Assembly: GCA_019054805.1 (NCBI GenBank)
Contig: JAHQIY010000004.1
Span: 3,162,001 to 3,226,000, forward strand
Reading direction: 5' to 3'
From: Brachionus manjavacas
Lineage: Eukaryota; Rotifera; Eurotatoria; Ploima; Brachionidae
DNA: 64,000 nucleotides
Of this stretch, positions 52,533 to 64,000 are shown in pieces. How positions within the stretch are numbered: position 1 is the stretch's first letter; every line of letters begins with the position of its first letter. The translations under genes and the position numbers were made by a program. A model generated the notes under the pieces. It was given only the letters and a program-made list of their open reading frames with translations, was not told where the DNA came from and searched no databases.

Positions 52533-53578
52533 TCATTCAACATTTTCTATTGAGTTTACTTCGCTATCTTCTACGTAAACACAATCATCTTCATTGTAGT
52601 CTATGATGTCGTAGTCGTCTATGTTGTACGATATGCCACTACAGCCGCCAAAGTCATCTTTTTCATCCTCTGGATCATTTGAATACCTTTGCAAATAATT
52701 ATTTGAAATAGAAAATTCCAATTTTTTTTTCTCTAATTAAATACTTGAAATCTTTGAGTGCCTCTGGATTTTCATCCCAAACATGCAGAAGCTTTCTCCA
52801 TTTTTTAACTAAGCCATCGAATTTGCGTCTACTGCATTTTCTGAATTTGTTGGGCGTTTTGGGATAATGCTGCTCGCGTTTTTGCCTCGGCACACTCTCC
52901 ACATACCTCTGATACTCGTTGGTCACTTTGCCAAAATTAATCTGTTTTTGCCTTTTGCGCAAAACCTCCGCATCTGTCTCTATCTGCTGCATTAGTGTAT
53001 CCTTGTCTAAATTGTATTTTTTGGCCACTTTTTCCGTGTATTCGCCCAGCGCCTTGGTCTGCTCCTCGAGCTCCTCGATAATGTCCGCCCAATTGTTGGA
53101 CAAGTTGCGCTGAATGGCCTCTGTGTTCAGCTGCTTGACACGACTGCCAGTCGAGCTTGTCTTTCGCTCAGATTTAGGAGTGCTGAAAAATTTTTTTCTA
53201 TCCTTTTCCATGCACAGGCTGACCGAGCCTTTGTCCATGTTCAGCCGTCTGGGGTGATGGTGCTCGAAATGCGGCGTTTTGAAGCGTTTCTTGGGCGATT
53301 CTTCGCATGAAATCTCCAAGTGGTTGTTACGCTTCAGTGGCGAGGCTACTTCTAAATTTAATAGTAAAAAAAAACCCATCCAAGTCCCTTATTTAATTAC
53401 TTTTTGCCGAGTTCTCCAAATCAGAAAGAGATTCAAGTGACAATTCATTTTCAGAATCGGACTTGTTCCGCTTCAGACCGCAATTTTTTTTCCCCCTTTT
53501 TTTAAACAAAATTTAAGCTCAATTATTTCAAAAATCGAGTTCTTACACTAGATTTTTTTCTACTCTATCTACTGACAT
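52533..53578 (-). CDS. SLBP: Histone RNA hairpin-binding protein (SLBP)
   Basis: Four exons on the minus strand: 53578-53547, 53495-53401, 53351-52745 and 52686-52533, with GT-AG introns of 51, 49 and 58 bp; all phases agree, 888 bases, 295 residues. The RNA-binding domain is at residues 172-236: RKRQKQINFGKVTNEYQRYV, then YPKTPNKFRKCSRRKFD with the TPNK Thr known to be phosphorylated, then VKKWRKLLHVWDENP. It binds the 3' stem-loop of replication-dependent histone mRNAs in nucleus and cytoplasm for processing and translation. The N-terminal half is Ser/Lys-rich with ASPLKR and FSTPKSE sites that resemble CDK targets. The C-terminal tail (YNIDDYDIIDYNEDDCVY) is highly acidic, longer than in insects. 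The first exon has only 10 full codons. Confidence 0.95.
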
Positions 53579-56500
53579 ATTTTTATTCTGGAACTTTCTA
53601 GACAAGTATTCTCACTGAACCACGTTGCTTAGAATTCAATAGAATGTGAGTCGGATACAATTGAGGCGTGTGAGTGTGTGTGTGTTTAAACTAGTTCACT
53701 TTATGAGACGTAATATGTTTCTTTTCATTAAAAAAAATTGAATTATAAACTTAATTGCAAGCGGATTCGATTTATTTCAAAGCATTTCAAGTCTCGGCTT
53801 AAAAGCAATTGCAAGACTTGAGTGCAATAGTGTGCTAATGATTTCAAATTAAGATTATGTATGAAATTTATTGAATCAAACAAATAATTTAAAAACAAAG
53901 CTGGTTAGAAATTTGAGTCTAAACTGTAGCTAGGTATCTGTGTATAGAGTGTTATGTAAGTTTTTTTTTTTTAACAAACAATATATAAAAAATAAGAGCA
54001 AAATATTTGCCAACTTACACAATTGAGTTTGTCTAACCGGTAGGTGTTTTGATTTGATTTCAAAATGACGTCTAGTGTTTAGGTACATTTTTTACTGATC
54101 TTGTTGAGGACAGTTTTCGACCCCAAACCAACCCTTGACAAAAAATTTTCAATTTTAAAAAATGTAAAAATAAATTTCAAATACATTTTTTTGGTCGAAG
54201 GGATTGAGTTTTTGATGTAACAAAAAAATCTAAAAAATGTTTAAATTAAATGTTTTTTGATAATTTTTAATTTTTTGCACTTGATTCACACTAGTTAAAG
54301 TTTTTTTTGTGTTATTTTTTTGATTGTTTTGAACTCGTTATCATTTGAATTTGGCTTAAAAAAGGTTTATCATTTGTTGAGAGGATCTACCTGTTATGAT
54401 CAAAATTTCGGTCAACTTGAACTTCACTATTCGAATTAAAAAATTTAATTATTTAATTAATACACAATAAATATTTAGATTTTTATTTGTGAATTTTTAC
54501 GCATCATAATCACTTTCTGTGAGATAATGTTAAGATAGTTAATATTGATTTGAAAATTTCAAAAATTTTAAAATAATTAATTTTTTTAGAAAACATTAAT
54601 ATTTATAAAAAATGTAAGAATCTTTTTTTTAAATTTTACAAAAAAATTTTCTTTTTTTGTAAAAAACTTACTTGGAGAAAACCTAATAAATTGATAAAAC
54701 TCAAGCTGAACTTCATGTGTCTATATTTACAATCAAAAAACGAAGGATAACTTACAAATAAAAGCAAATGAAATCAAGCGTTTTATCAATTTTTTCTCTT
54801 AAGAATTTTATAAATGCTAAAAAATAAAAAAAATTTAATTTTTTCAATAAGTTGAGGAAAAAGGAAACTTATCAATAACGTCATTTAAAAAATTCAAAAA
54901 GCGTAAATAAACAGACGCTGTGTTTTTTAATGTTTTTCAGATTATTTTAATTCAAATTAAAAAAAACAACTCAAAAAATATTTCGTCATGAAAGTCGATT
55001 CAAATACTGAAAAAAAATATTGCTAAATTAAAAAGAAAATATTTTTTAAATCAACAAATGGCAAGTGCATTTTATGTTTTGCTAATAAAAATATAAACTA
55101 AAATAAAAATTTATTTCTTTTTCGCTTATAATTTTAAATGTTTTCATTTAAAATTTAAAATAAAACAAAGCACCCAATTTTTAGTCTGAAAACACAATGA
55201 ATACTGAGCATTTCTGTATTATTAACCTTTTCCAAGTTTCTTTTTTATGTGTTCATGCTTTACCTAAACAAAATTTTGACAATAAAAATCAAACTGTTCA
55301 AAAATACCAGAGATGTTTTTACCTTTTATAAATGAACATGACGTTGTTGTTGTACCCTTGTAAACTAGTGCCACAGCTTCGAGGTATCCAACTCATTCAA
55401 AATTTCCAATCAGTTTAGAAATATTTAGAAAGAATTGTTGAAAACTTTCATTTATATCATTCTCACCTTTTGAAACTGGTTATATCAAAAACCTAATTAA
55501 TTGCGAATAAAATTTAGACAAAAACTTCTATGCGATTTCTGAATGTATACATGTGCGTGACTCTTTTTAAAAAAAAGCTTGTCTGTAAATTTTATTTCCA
55601 GAATAGACAATTTTTTTAATGCAAGTTCGAGTTCAATTATGCTTTTCTAAGCTTATGTATAAATAATAATAATTTGCCATATTTTTGCTATCCAAGCAAA
55701 ATTTTCTCTAGACTAATCCGCAAAAAAAGAAAAAAAAATATTGAAAAGTGTTTTGGGAGCACATGAATCACATTATTTTATACTGATCAAAAATGCACAA
55801 TTTCGTAATTCCTCTAGTCAATGAAATATTTCATTTTAGTATTTTTTATTATATATTGAATTATTCAAAAAATTTTCATGCTAATTAAGGTGCCAAGTTT
55901 ACAATCAAAATTATGTTCAAATTTTTTCTTTGATTTTAAAATTAAAATTAAAGAGCTAAATTGAGTGATACATGATGATTTGGAAAATATAAATTACGAA
56001 TTATAAGCTTTTATGGCTGGTAAACTTTAGGATCACGTGACCATGTGTTAGACCAAAAAAAATTACAATACGAAAAACAATCTAATTGTCAAAATTTTTC
56101 GAGTAAAAATTTTATTCTATATGAATGGCATTTAAAGCTCAAAAATAAATATTTTAGAACTAATTAAAATATTTTTTTTTTATTATAAAATGAGCAATAA
56201 TTAATTAGTCTCCATTGCTAAAGACAACAAAATTTAAAAATTTGACTGTATTTTTTCTCTTTTGAATTGAATTTAAAATAAAATAAATACATTAATTCCT
56301 TTAATTGATGACTTTTTCGTTATTTTAAACGTTCAATTGGTTAAGTAGCTCAGTAAAAAATTAAATTTTTTTTCAATAATTAATTTTATTCAAATTTAAT
56401 GGGCTTGTGAGAAAGTTTCGAAAATAATAATTTATTAGGGTACAAATTAAGCTTTCTTACATTCGACAACTACTGTTGAATTTTTTTGAGAAAAATTTAT

Positions 56501-56687
56501 TTCACCAAGTCAGTAAATTCAATTCAAAAAAGTTAGAAAATTTATCAAATTTTAATAAATCTTTTACTTTTTTTCCAAATAAAATAATAGGATATTAAAA
56601 TATAATTTTTACTTTATTTATTTGATTTTTATATTGTTTGAAAAAAATTCAGTCTCATGGGCAAATAACAATGGACCATAGTAAACT
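53579..56687. other. Long AT-rich intergenic region
   Basis: No gene, RNA or clear transposon seen. A short GTGTGTGT run lies at 53665-53683. It should contain the SLBP promoter, but no motif stands out. Confidence 0.4.
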
Positions 56688-57908
56688 GGTACCAAAAAAA
56701 TAGTAATTTATACCACTAATTTAATAAAACGAGCACAAATTTAATTTTCGATCACAGATTCAGTTTTTTTCCACTAATCTAGTTATTTTACGAATTATTT
56801 TTATCTTAAACAATATTTTGATTACAATAATCATAAATTTAATAAAAAAAAATTTAAAATATAAGAAGAATAAAAAATGGAAAAATAAAAAAATTTATGC
56901 TATATATTATTCAAATTAAATTTTTTTTTTAAACCGCGTGTCACAAATTTTACATTTCTTGAGATTTTCGAATCTTTTATGAGTCTTTTATGAATTAATT
57001 AATGAGTCCGAAATAATTATGAGCCCGTTTCAGTAATAGAATGAGCCCATTTAAATTATTCCCATCTTTTATCATTATAATTTATTATATATAGAATATC
57101 TAGATTCCATTTACTTTCTTTAATTCTTCCTTTCTTGATTTCTTTGACCATATCATTTAAGTCTTCAAATTACTAGTGTAAGTGATCGCTTTACCTCGCA
57201 TTCTAATTTTATACAGAAATTTGAATCGGACAAAGCTTAATCAACATCGTCTAATGTTTGGTCGGTTGGACCCTTTAAAATACTTTCTTTTGATAAGGTT
57301 TGAATTATATAATTTAAAAAAATATAAATAAAATATATTCATATTTATAAAAAATATGGCATTTTGAAGTTTATGATCAATTTTTGATGCTCAAAATGAT
57401 ATAAGTTGTTTTTTCGTAATAGAATAAGTGCATAAAAACATTTTTGAATTTTACACACTTTGTTTAATCTAGAGGTATACTCTGCACAAGTCTGCAAAAA
57501 ATAACTCAGTTAAATTAGTATCATTTAGATGGTGTGCACTTTGCAATGTTCATTTTGATATTGCAGAGTTTACCTTAAGATTTAAAAAAGTATGTTAAAT
57601 CCAAAAATATACCTCTGCAATTAATATTTTAAATAACAACATTTTATTTAATAATTAAAGCTTTGTTTGATCATTTTGAGCATCAAAAATTGATCATAAA
57701 CTTCAACATGCCAAAAAAATATCTTTTTTTTTTTCTTCTTTTGATATTTTTTATTAAATTTATGGTTATTGTAATCAAAATATTGTTTAAGATAAAAATA
57801 ATTCGTAAAATAACTAGATTAGTGGAAAAAAACTGAATCTGTGATCGAAAATTAAATTTGTGCTTGTTTTATTAAATTAGTGGTATAATTTACTATTTTT
57901 ATGGTATT
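56688..57908. mobile_element. Inverted-repeat element, about 1.2 kb
   Basis: Arms of about 175 bp (56688-56862 and 57735-57908) are inverted copies with few changes; they share the strings TATACCACTAATTTAATAAA and GATCACAGATTCAG. No transposase ORF lies between. A second inverted-repeat element is nested in it. Confidence 0.75.
57358..57712. mobile_element. Nested 355-bp inverted-repeat element
   Basis: Both ends carry GAAGTTTATGATCAATTTTT and GATGCTCAAAATGA in opposite directions. The inner part also has paired AGAGGTATACTCTGC and TACCTCTGCA motifs. A diverged partial copy lies at 58383-58567. Confidence 0.75.
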
Positions 57909-60900
57909 TATTACACTTTTTGCGGTTTGGTAATATTATCAATCAATAACAATTTCTAGAAATATAAAAAAAAATATAGAGAATTTTTTTATTTTCATAA
58001 ATTTTCATTAGTTTTCAAAGCGTTTGGTATCAAAAGCAAATGACATGTTCCACGAAGTAAATCTTAAGTTTAAAGTACAGTTGTTTGATAAATTTAACCT
58101 TCAAAAAGATTTTTTTAATTTAAACAAAATCTGCGAATTAATCCGAAATAATCTTCATTGAATTTTGAATGCAATTATTTTGAAAACTTCAACATTGATT
58201 TCTTGATTACAAAGATATTAATTAGCCTTTTAAAAAAATACTCAAAAATTTTTTACCATTTAAATTTTTTGAAATTGGTCGAATTCTTTTATTTTCTCTT
58301 AAATTTCTCTTACAAACCATACTTTTTCCTAAAAGTTATTTTCTTCAAATTAAACTTCAATTATTTAAAACACCGAAAATCAGGCAACTTGAAGTTTATG
58401 ATAAATTTTTGATGCTCAATATGATGATATCAATTTTTAATTGTAAAATAATTTAAAAAATTTTAATAGAAATAATGCAGAGGTACATTTTTGTATTTTA
58501 CCAGTTATGCTAAGAGATCATCTAAATGATGCTATTTTATGTGAATAATTTTTGCAGTATTTTGCCGAAAATCACTAATTTTTACATTATTGCTTTTTTT
58601 GGTATATAACATATAAGAGTGGAGCCTAAATAAAAATAAGGCAGAATCAATGTGTTAAAAAATTGAATTTTTTCAGAAGTTGACAGACAGAAAAGTCTCT
58701 TAATGCTGAATAATTTCTATAATAGCAAGATAGAGTACATCCTGTAAAAACACCGATTACTAAGACTTCAAATCGTGGTAGAAATTTCCCTAAACATTAT
58801 CAAAGGCCTTACATGAATTACTAATTGTGGTTAACAAACATTTGTATCAAATTTTCCAAAAAAAAAGTAAAATCATTGACAAAAATGAGTAAAGAAAAAT
58901 GACCTCATACTGAACCTTTTCACACTCTATAAATACCTAATGCTCTGTATATTTGAATTTAATGTCTCATTATGGTTTATTGTATTCCAAGAAATCTATA
59001 AAAAAAAAGAAGCACTTAAGGCTTAGATAAATAACAAAAATCAATAAAAATATTTGAATTGAATTTTTCAAAATATTTATTAATTGTATTTTCTAGTCAA
59101 TGGAAAATAATTCTTTGAGTCTTTGAGTATGTCAAAAAGTTATTACTTGCAACGAAAATTTAATCTGAGGCTTAAATGAAGTTTTTTTTAATTTTTCTTT
59201 TTCTAAAAAAAATTGCTGCTATTTTGATAAACTGATGACCTAATTGAATTGATAATTTTATGTATTTTTTATTTAATAGAATTCATACTTAATAAATAGA
59301 TGTCCTTTCTTATTTATTTAATAAGAGAATTTTTTTTTGTTAATCATCATATCATTGGTGATTTGATCATTGATATTTACTATTTTTTATGCCAATTTAC
59401 GAAAATTTACGTAAAAAATGGTAAGATTTCAAAAGCCCAAGAAATAACAATTTTTTGCAAATATTTTTAAAAATTGACTCTTTTTCATTCTATTTTATTA
59501 ATATTATTTTTTTTTCTTAAAAAAAAAGCAATCAGTAAATAAGTTTAAGTTCCTCTAACAGTAACAGTCCACTGGTCTAAGACATGAATTCTTATTTCAG
59601 AAAAAAGTAGTAAGAAATTGCAATCATAGATTCGATTTCTTTGAAAATAGCGTGATAAGCTTTAAAAGAGGTTACCAGCAAAGATAATTAACTCTAAAAC
59701 TAAAACAAAAAAGAATATTATTGGAAATAAGATTGGTCTAAATTAACAAAAAATCCTTAACTTTTTCTAAATATTTCATAATCATTTTGCAGAATTGCAA
59801 ATACAGTGGTGTTCCGGATTTAGTAATTTACGATAATTTACTTTAAAAAAAGTAAATTTACCAAATTTTACATAAATTTATGTAAAAAAAAAATGTCCAA
59901 AAAATTGAAAATAATTTGGCACTTTTTAAAAAATTAATTGTTTTTATCCTACAATATTTATGTATATTAACAGTATAAAAAAATCTTTTAAACACAAATA
60001 GTTTGACAACTCACAATATCTTTCAGGTGAATTTTTTTTTGTTTAATTTTTAGTTTCAAATGGATTTTTTTTTATTATTTGAAATATTTTAATGTAATAA
60101 TATTGGTACATTTTTCAACGATTTATGAAAATCTGAAAATTTTTTCTTCTGTTAAACGTTTGATGCTTCTTTCAGTAATCCTTTATTTCGTACACAAACT
60201 AGAACATTTCTCTTGATTTGATTTTACATTTAAGTTTTCATTTAAAATATTGTACCTTAATCGCTTACAGTGTACAAAAATATTGTCAGATTTTGGAAGG
60301 AATTTAATACAAAATTAGCTATTTTACCAAAAAATCACTTAAATAATAAAGGGAGTCAATATCAAGGCTTAAATATTTTTTTTGTTCTTCTTAATAACTC
60401 TTTTAGAGAAAGTCACCTATTCTCTGAATGCGAACAAAAATAATATTTTCTGTAATGAAAACAATAGGGTTTACACCTAAATCGCTTGAACAAAGAAGAA
60501 CAAGTAGAATTTAATTGAATAATTTAAAACAGGAAAATCTTCGATAAGATTGAACTATATTTTTTTGTTAACAAAATATTTTGTACATAAAACTCAGCCT
60601 TATCCTCCGTTTAAGGATCACAAAAATCATCATTAATAAATAACCTAATTATATATTATTTATTATCAGAATACGTATTTTTAAAATTCCATTTTGTTTT
60701 ATTTTTAATTTTTTCATATTATGTAAATTTCTACGTAAAATTTGGTAAAAATTTGTAAAATTATTTAAGAAAAAAATAAAATGAAAAATGGGAATTTTTT
60801 TTAATTTCCAAAAAATTGTAGTTTCTTGGGCTTTGAATTTTAAAATAATTTACTTTGACATTATACATTAATTTACGTGAACATGGAAAAGTAAAGATAC

Positions 60901-61329
60901 ATATTGCTATATGCCCTTGTGTTTAAGCATTTTATTTTCAATAAAAGTATGTTTTAGGATGTTTCCAAATGACACACGTCGCTTGAAAGCATGTTTTTCG
61001 ATTGTTAGTGCCAGAGAGTGTTGTGCATTATCTAAAAATCAATGTCTCAAATTGTATCAAAAACAAGCAATTAATAACAAATGAAGTGACATGATTATAC
61101 AAAAATATTAATACTATTTTTTCAATTTTTTTTGGTGATAAAGTGCGGACGACGGCTTTTGACGAATAAAAAAAATATAGAATAAAGAAAAACTTTATAG
61201 AATAAGAAAATAAAATGTAGCATAATTGTTTTTTTATTTATTTATTTATTTATTTAAGTATAACATTTGCAACTATAGTATAAAAAAATTGCAGTATATT
61301 TTTGCTATTATTTTTCTCTCTAAGTGATG
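57909..61329. other. AT-rich intergenic region with repeat debris
   Basis: 58383-58567 is a partial copy of the nested element above. 59804-59900 starts with TA then CAGTGGTGTTCCGG and is rich in TTTACG motifs; it looks like one end of a relative of the foldback element at 29.7 kb. AGCCCAAGAAA-type inverted blocks lie at 59430-59458 and 60812-60838. No gene supported; a 41-residue Cys-containing ORF starts near 60969. Confidence 0.4.
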
Positions 61330-61620
61330 AAAGACCAACAAAATTTGTACTTAGGCCTCGGCCAGGAAAAAAAGACATCTAGCAGTTTTCCTCAAAATTT
61401 TGTGACACATGTTGATGCATTGAAACCAGAAATAAATGTGATTGAGCCTCAGGTGGATCGTGTTGAGCCATAGATTGATTTTTTGGACCCCCAAGCAAGT
61501 GTTGAAAATGAGAGTAAAGGAAAATGAGGTGGTGAACTCCAATAAAAAGTAAAGTTGAGGATGAGGTAGTTGACTTAAATAAACCAGCAAAAAGAAACCA
61601 GGTCGTCCACATACTCTTGT
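61330..61620 (+). pseudogene. Degraded ORF of unknown origin
   Basis: The plus strand reads in two broken frames as an acidic, Pro/Glu/Val-rich protein (FPQNFVTHVDALKPEINVIE, then VEDEVVDLNKPAKR) that, with a frameshift, ends in a KPGRPHT-type basic motif. It is probably a transposon ORF remnant. The minus-strand ORFs over it are shadows. Confidence 0.3.
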
Positions 61621-62697
61621 TATTATTTTTTATTCTTGAATGTATGAAAGTATTCAAAGAGATATATTTTTATTCTATAGTTCAAATTTAATTGACTTTC
61701 TATAATAATTTGTTTTTTTTATACTACAAAGAATTAATTTTTTTTATTCGTTAAAAGCTTTTTCCCATAAAGTGCAAAAAAAAATAAAAAAAGCATTTTT
61801 TTTTTTTGAAAAATTATTTGTTAATCTAAAAATGTATTCCTTTTTAAATTAAACATTAAGATTATTAGAGCATATAAATATAATTTCCAATTTTCGGACT
61901 TAAATTTGAACTTAGCAAAAAGAATAATTTATTTCAAATTTTAATTTAAATAATCTTTATTTATAAAGAAGATAAAACTAACAATTGAGAATGACCTTCA
62001 AAAAGATACAAATTTAGAAAGGACTCAATTTTGAACAAAAAAAAGCCTTTGTCCCTTTATTAGTCTAAAAAAAAATTATTCATTTTACTCAGGTGAAATA
62101 TTTCAACGTGTTATAATTTTATTTAAAAAAATCTATCTCGCATGCATAATTTAACTTTTCAGGTAACTCAAATTATCTAATAAAAAATTGCCAATTTGTC
62201 AAGTTAATTTTGCACTCGTTTTATTTAGCTCACTTCTAACCAGCTATGTACAAGTCGCACATATCTTGGAAGTGTTTCAAAAAGCAAAAATAAAAGCAAT
62301 AATAATATGGAGAATATTTGTGTTTGTAACCGAACAATAGAGCAAAATTAAACTTCGCTATAGCTTAGCTATTTTATTTAAGTTATCAAAAAAAAAGCAA
62401 AAGGCACTTGGATGTATTCGCGACATTCAAATTTTGTTCCACTTGAACTCTAAAATTGCATCGACGCAATTTTTCTCATTTCCCTTCATGCACTATCATT
62501 CATTTCTGCTATCTTATTTCAAAATTTATTTACTTTGTTTTGATAGCAAAAAAAAAATTTAAGAGCCAAATGAAAATTTTCTCTCTGCTCCTATATCAAA
62601 CAATCTTTCGTATCTACTCAAACTAAATCACATTTTAGCTTTTTTTATTTTTATCTAAGTACAGAAAATTGTTTTTAAATGAATAAATAAAATAGCC
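61621..62697. other. Region upstream of KDM5
   Basis: No gene seen. It should hold the KDM5 promoter and 5' UTR; no TATA or CpG-like feature is visible. Confidence 0.35.
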
Positions 62698-62919
62698 ATG
62701 TCACAAATAAAACTGAATGAGATTACGGAGGCGATTACGTTCACGCCGAATGCCGACGAATTCAAAGAGCCTCTGGAATATATAGAAAAAATTCGACTTG
62801 TGGGCGAAAAGTATGGTATATGCAAGATCATACCGCCATCGGACTGGAAGCCTCCGTTTGCAATTGACATGTTTAATTTCAAGTTTAGACCAAGGGTGCA
62901 ACGACTTAATGAATTAGAG
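62698..62919 (+). CDS. KDM5: KDM5-type histone demethylase, first coding exon (JmjN)
   Basis: 74 codons ending exactly at a GT donor (GAATTAGAG then GTAAATC), phase 0. The exon encodes a JmjN domain: [39 protein letters not shown] and [14 protein letters not shown]. The ICKIIPP, DWKPPF and [10 protein letters not shown] blocks are diagnostic of the KDM5/JARID1 family and match where that protein goes on into its ARID domain. KDM5 proteins remove methyl groups from H3K4me3/2 in the nucleus. The rest of the gene (ARID, JmjC, PHD) must lie to the right; no convincing second exon is in the window, so the first intron exceeds 1 kb. Confidence 0.85.
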
Positions 62920-64000
62920 GTAAATCACATGTTTTAATTGTACAACCCTCCCTTTTATATTTTTAACCATCACTGACAAACACTCTATTTTTCCTACTCA
63001 TAGGCTTAGCTCTGTTTTGTTGGCAAAAAAATTTTATCATATGACCTTGACACTGGAAAATAAACTATTTCCAAAGAGCTAAATAAGCTCATGTCCAGCT
63101 GCTGGATCATTAAAAGATGCGATTTAATTTCTCCGGTAGAAGAAAATTAGATTGAAAAAAATCTGGAGCTCAGGATCTCCGGAATTAAAAAAGGCACACT
63201 CATACTTTTTTATTTTCTCTATTGAGATAGAACAAGTTCTGTGATAAATGTTAAAATTTTGAATTTTTAAATTAAACTTAAAATATGTTAAAAAGATTTT
63301 AAATTTGTCTTGATAAGTTGATTAATTTTTGGATGTCTTTTAAAAGAGAAACAAAAAAATCTGCTTTGATTAAAGTTTATTGACCAGATTTGATGGGGTT
63401 TTAGCAGAAAACACATCATAAAAGAATTTTTTTGACATTGAAAAAATATTAATTATCAATTCGAATCGAAATACCAAACAAATACTTTATTTTCTAAAAG
63501 TCAAAGCTTCGTTCAAAAATAAGTAATCTTAAATGTGTTAGTTTTGATTGAAAAAGAAATCCTCTTTTAACAAAATTTAGACTTAGAGAAAATATTTAAA
63601 AATTCAAAAATTTTAAAAAATTAAATTAATAATTAAAATTGTTTAAAAGAAGATAAAATTAAACTTTATATAATAGGAATACTTTATTTTCTAAAGAAAA
63701 GTAAAAACATTGTTAAAAAAAGCGATTTTTTCCTTTAAGCAATTTTTAAGAACATAATTAAAATATTTGAACCTAAAAAATTTGTTCAAAATTCGTGACT
63801 TTTTAATATTTTCTTTAAAACAAAATTTTGATAAAAGAGAATTTCTATATCAATCAAATGGAACGCTTTTTTGATTATTAGTTAATTATTGAACGAAACT
63901 TTGACTTTTCTTTTAGACTAAAAAAATAACTTGTATTAAAAAATTAATAAAACTTATTAAGTTCAATTACAATAACGCTAAAAATTAATAATTACTAAAT
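62920..64000 (+). other. Probable first intron of KDM5
   Basis: Starts with the donor GTAAATC. About 63003-63190 has a less AT-biased stretch that reads LCFVGKKILSYDLDTGK, a stop, and then CWIIKRCDLISPVEEN. It does not look like KDM5 and may be a transposon remnant in the intron. The rest is AT-rich. Confidence 0.5.

Noticed and set aside
58158-58412. 84-residue plus-strand ORF
   Set aside because: Phe/Leu/Asn/Lys-rich translation of AT-rich DNA with no motif.
61351-61657. Minus-strand ORFs of 79 and 92 residues
   Set aside because: They overlap in different frames and lie opposite a degraded plus-strand ORF; no domain.
62655-62901. Minus-strand ORFs over the KDM5 exon
   Set aside because: Shadows of the JmjN exon.
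1-64000. Bacterial features (operons, Shine-Dalgarno sites, CRISPR arrays, attachment sites)
   Set aside because: The window has spliced animal genes and LINEs; the short direct repeats seen are transposon ends or the 41-bp tandem, not CRISPR.
1-64000. tRNA, rRNA or snRNA genes
   Set aside because: I saw no convincing A/B boxes with cloverleaf or known RNA cores by eye; a covariance-model scan would be needed to exclude them.

Overview
The window is animal nuclear DNA. It is strongly AT-rich, and its spliced genes have mostly 47-62 bp introns. The host genes I recognise are metazoan: PIN1, proline dehydrogenase, histone stem-loop-binding protein and the first exon of a KDM5-type histone demethylase. 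There are also four Nanos-type genes and several lineages of non-LTR retrotransposon. A small, compact invertebrate fits; a rotifer-like animal is my guess and nothing here proves it.

Layout. Positions 1-45,000 are a transposon-rich block. Four near-identical, intact, intronless Nanos-type genes (2344 +, 16275 -, 26189 -, 39315 -) sit in it, each inside a repeat unit that carries the same upstream promoter-like palindrome, 72 bp from the ATG, and the same 3' flank. Around and inside these units are: a LINE of the Jockey/I type ('LINE-A', 6.4-12.7 kb) split by a 2.6 kb MULE transposon with a 9-bp target duplication; a broken SWIM-type MULE transposase (4-5.6 kb); a Tigger/pogo element (18.5-20.6 kb); a second LINE lineage ('LINE-B', 21.35-25.1 kb); two CR1/L2-like LINE copies (26.8-28.0 and 40.7-42.9 kb); and two head-to-head copies of a LINE-A relative (31.5-36.0 and 36.1-38.6 kb) that share the same disabling lesions. 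PIN1 (28.85-29.41 kb) is the one clear housekeeping gene in this block, and an 859-bp near-perfect foldback element lies just downstream of it.

Positions 45,700-64,000 are quieter and host-like: a five-exon gene for an unrecognised 180-residue coiled-coil protein (+), PRODH (-), SLBP (-), then about 9 kb of AT-rich intergenic DNA with nested inverted-repeat elements, and finally the JmjN exon of KDM5 (+). The host genes belong to unrelated pathways (prolyl isomerisation, mitochondrial proline oxidation, histone mRNA processing, H3K4 demethylation) and show no operon-like logic.

The most interesting feature is the repeated, intact Nanos unit. Amplification of a germline-determinant gene inside a transposon nest, with a conserved zinc finger and a divergent extreme N-terminus, deserves follow-up.
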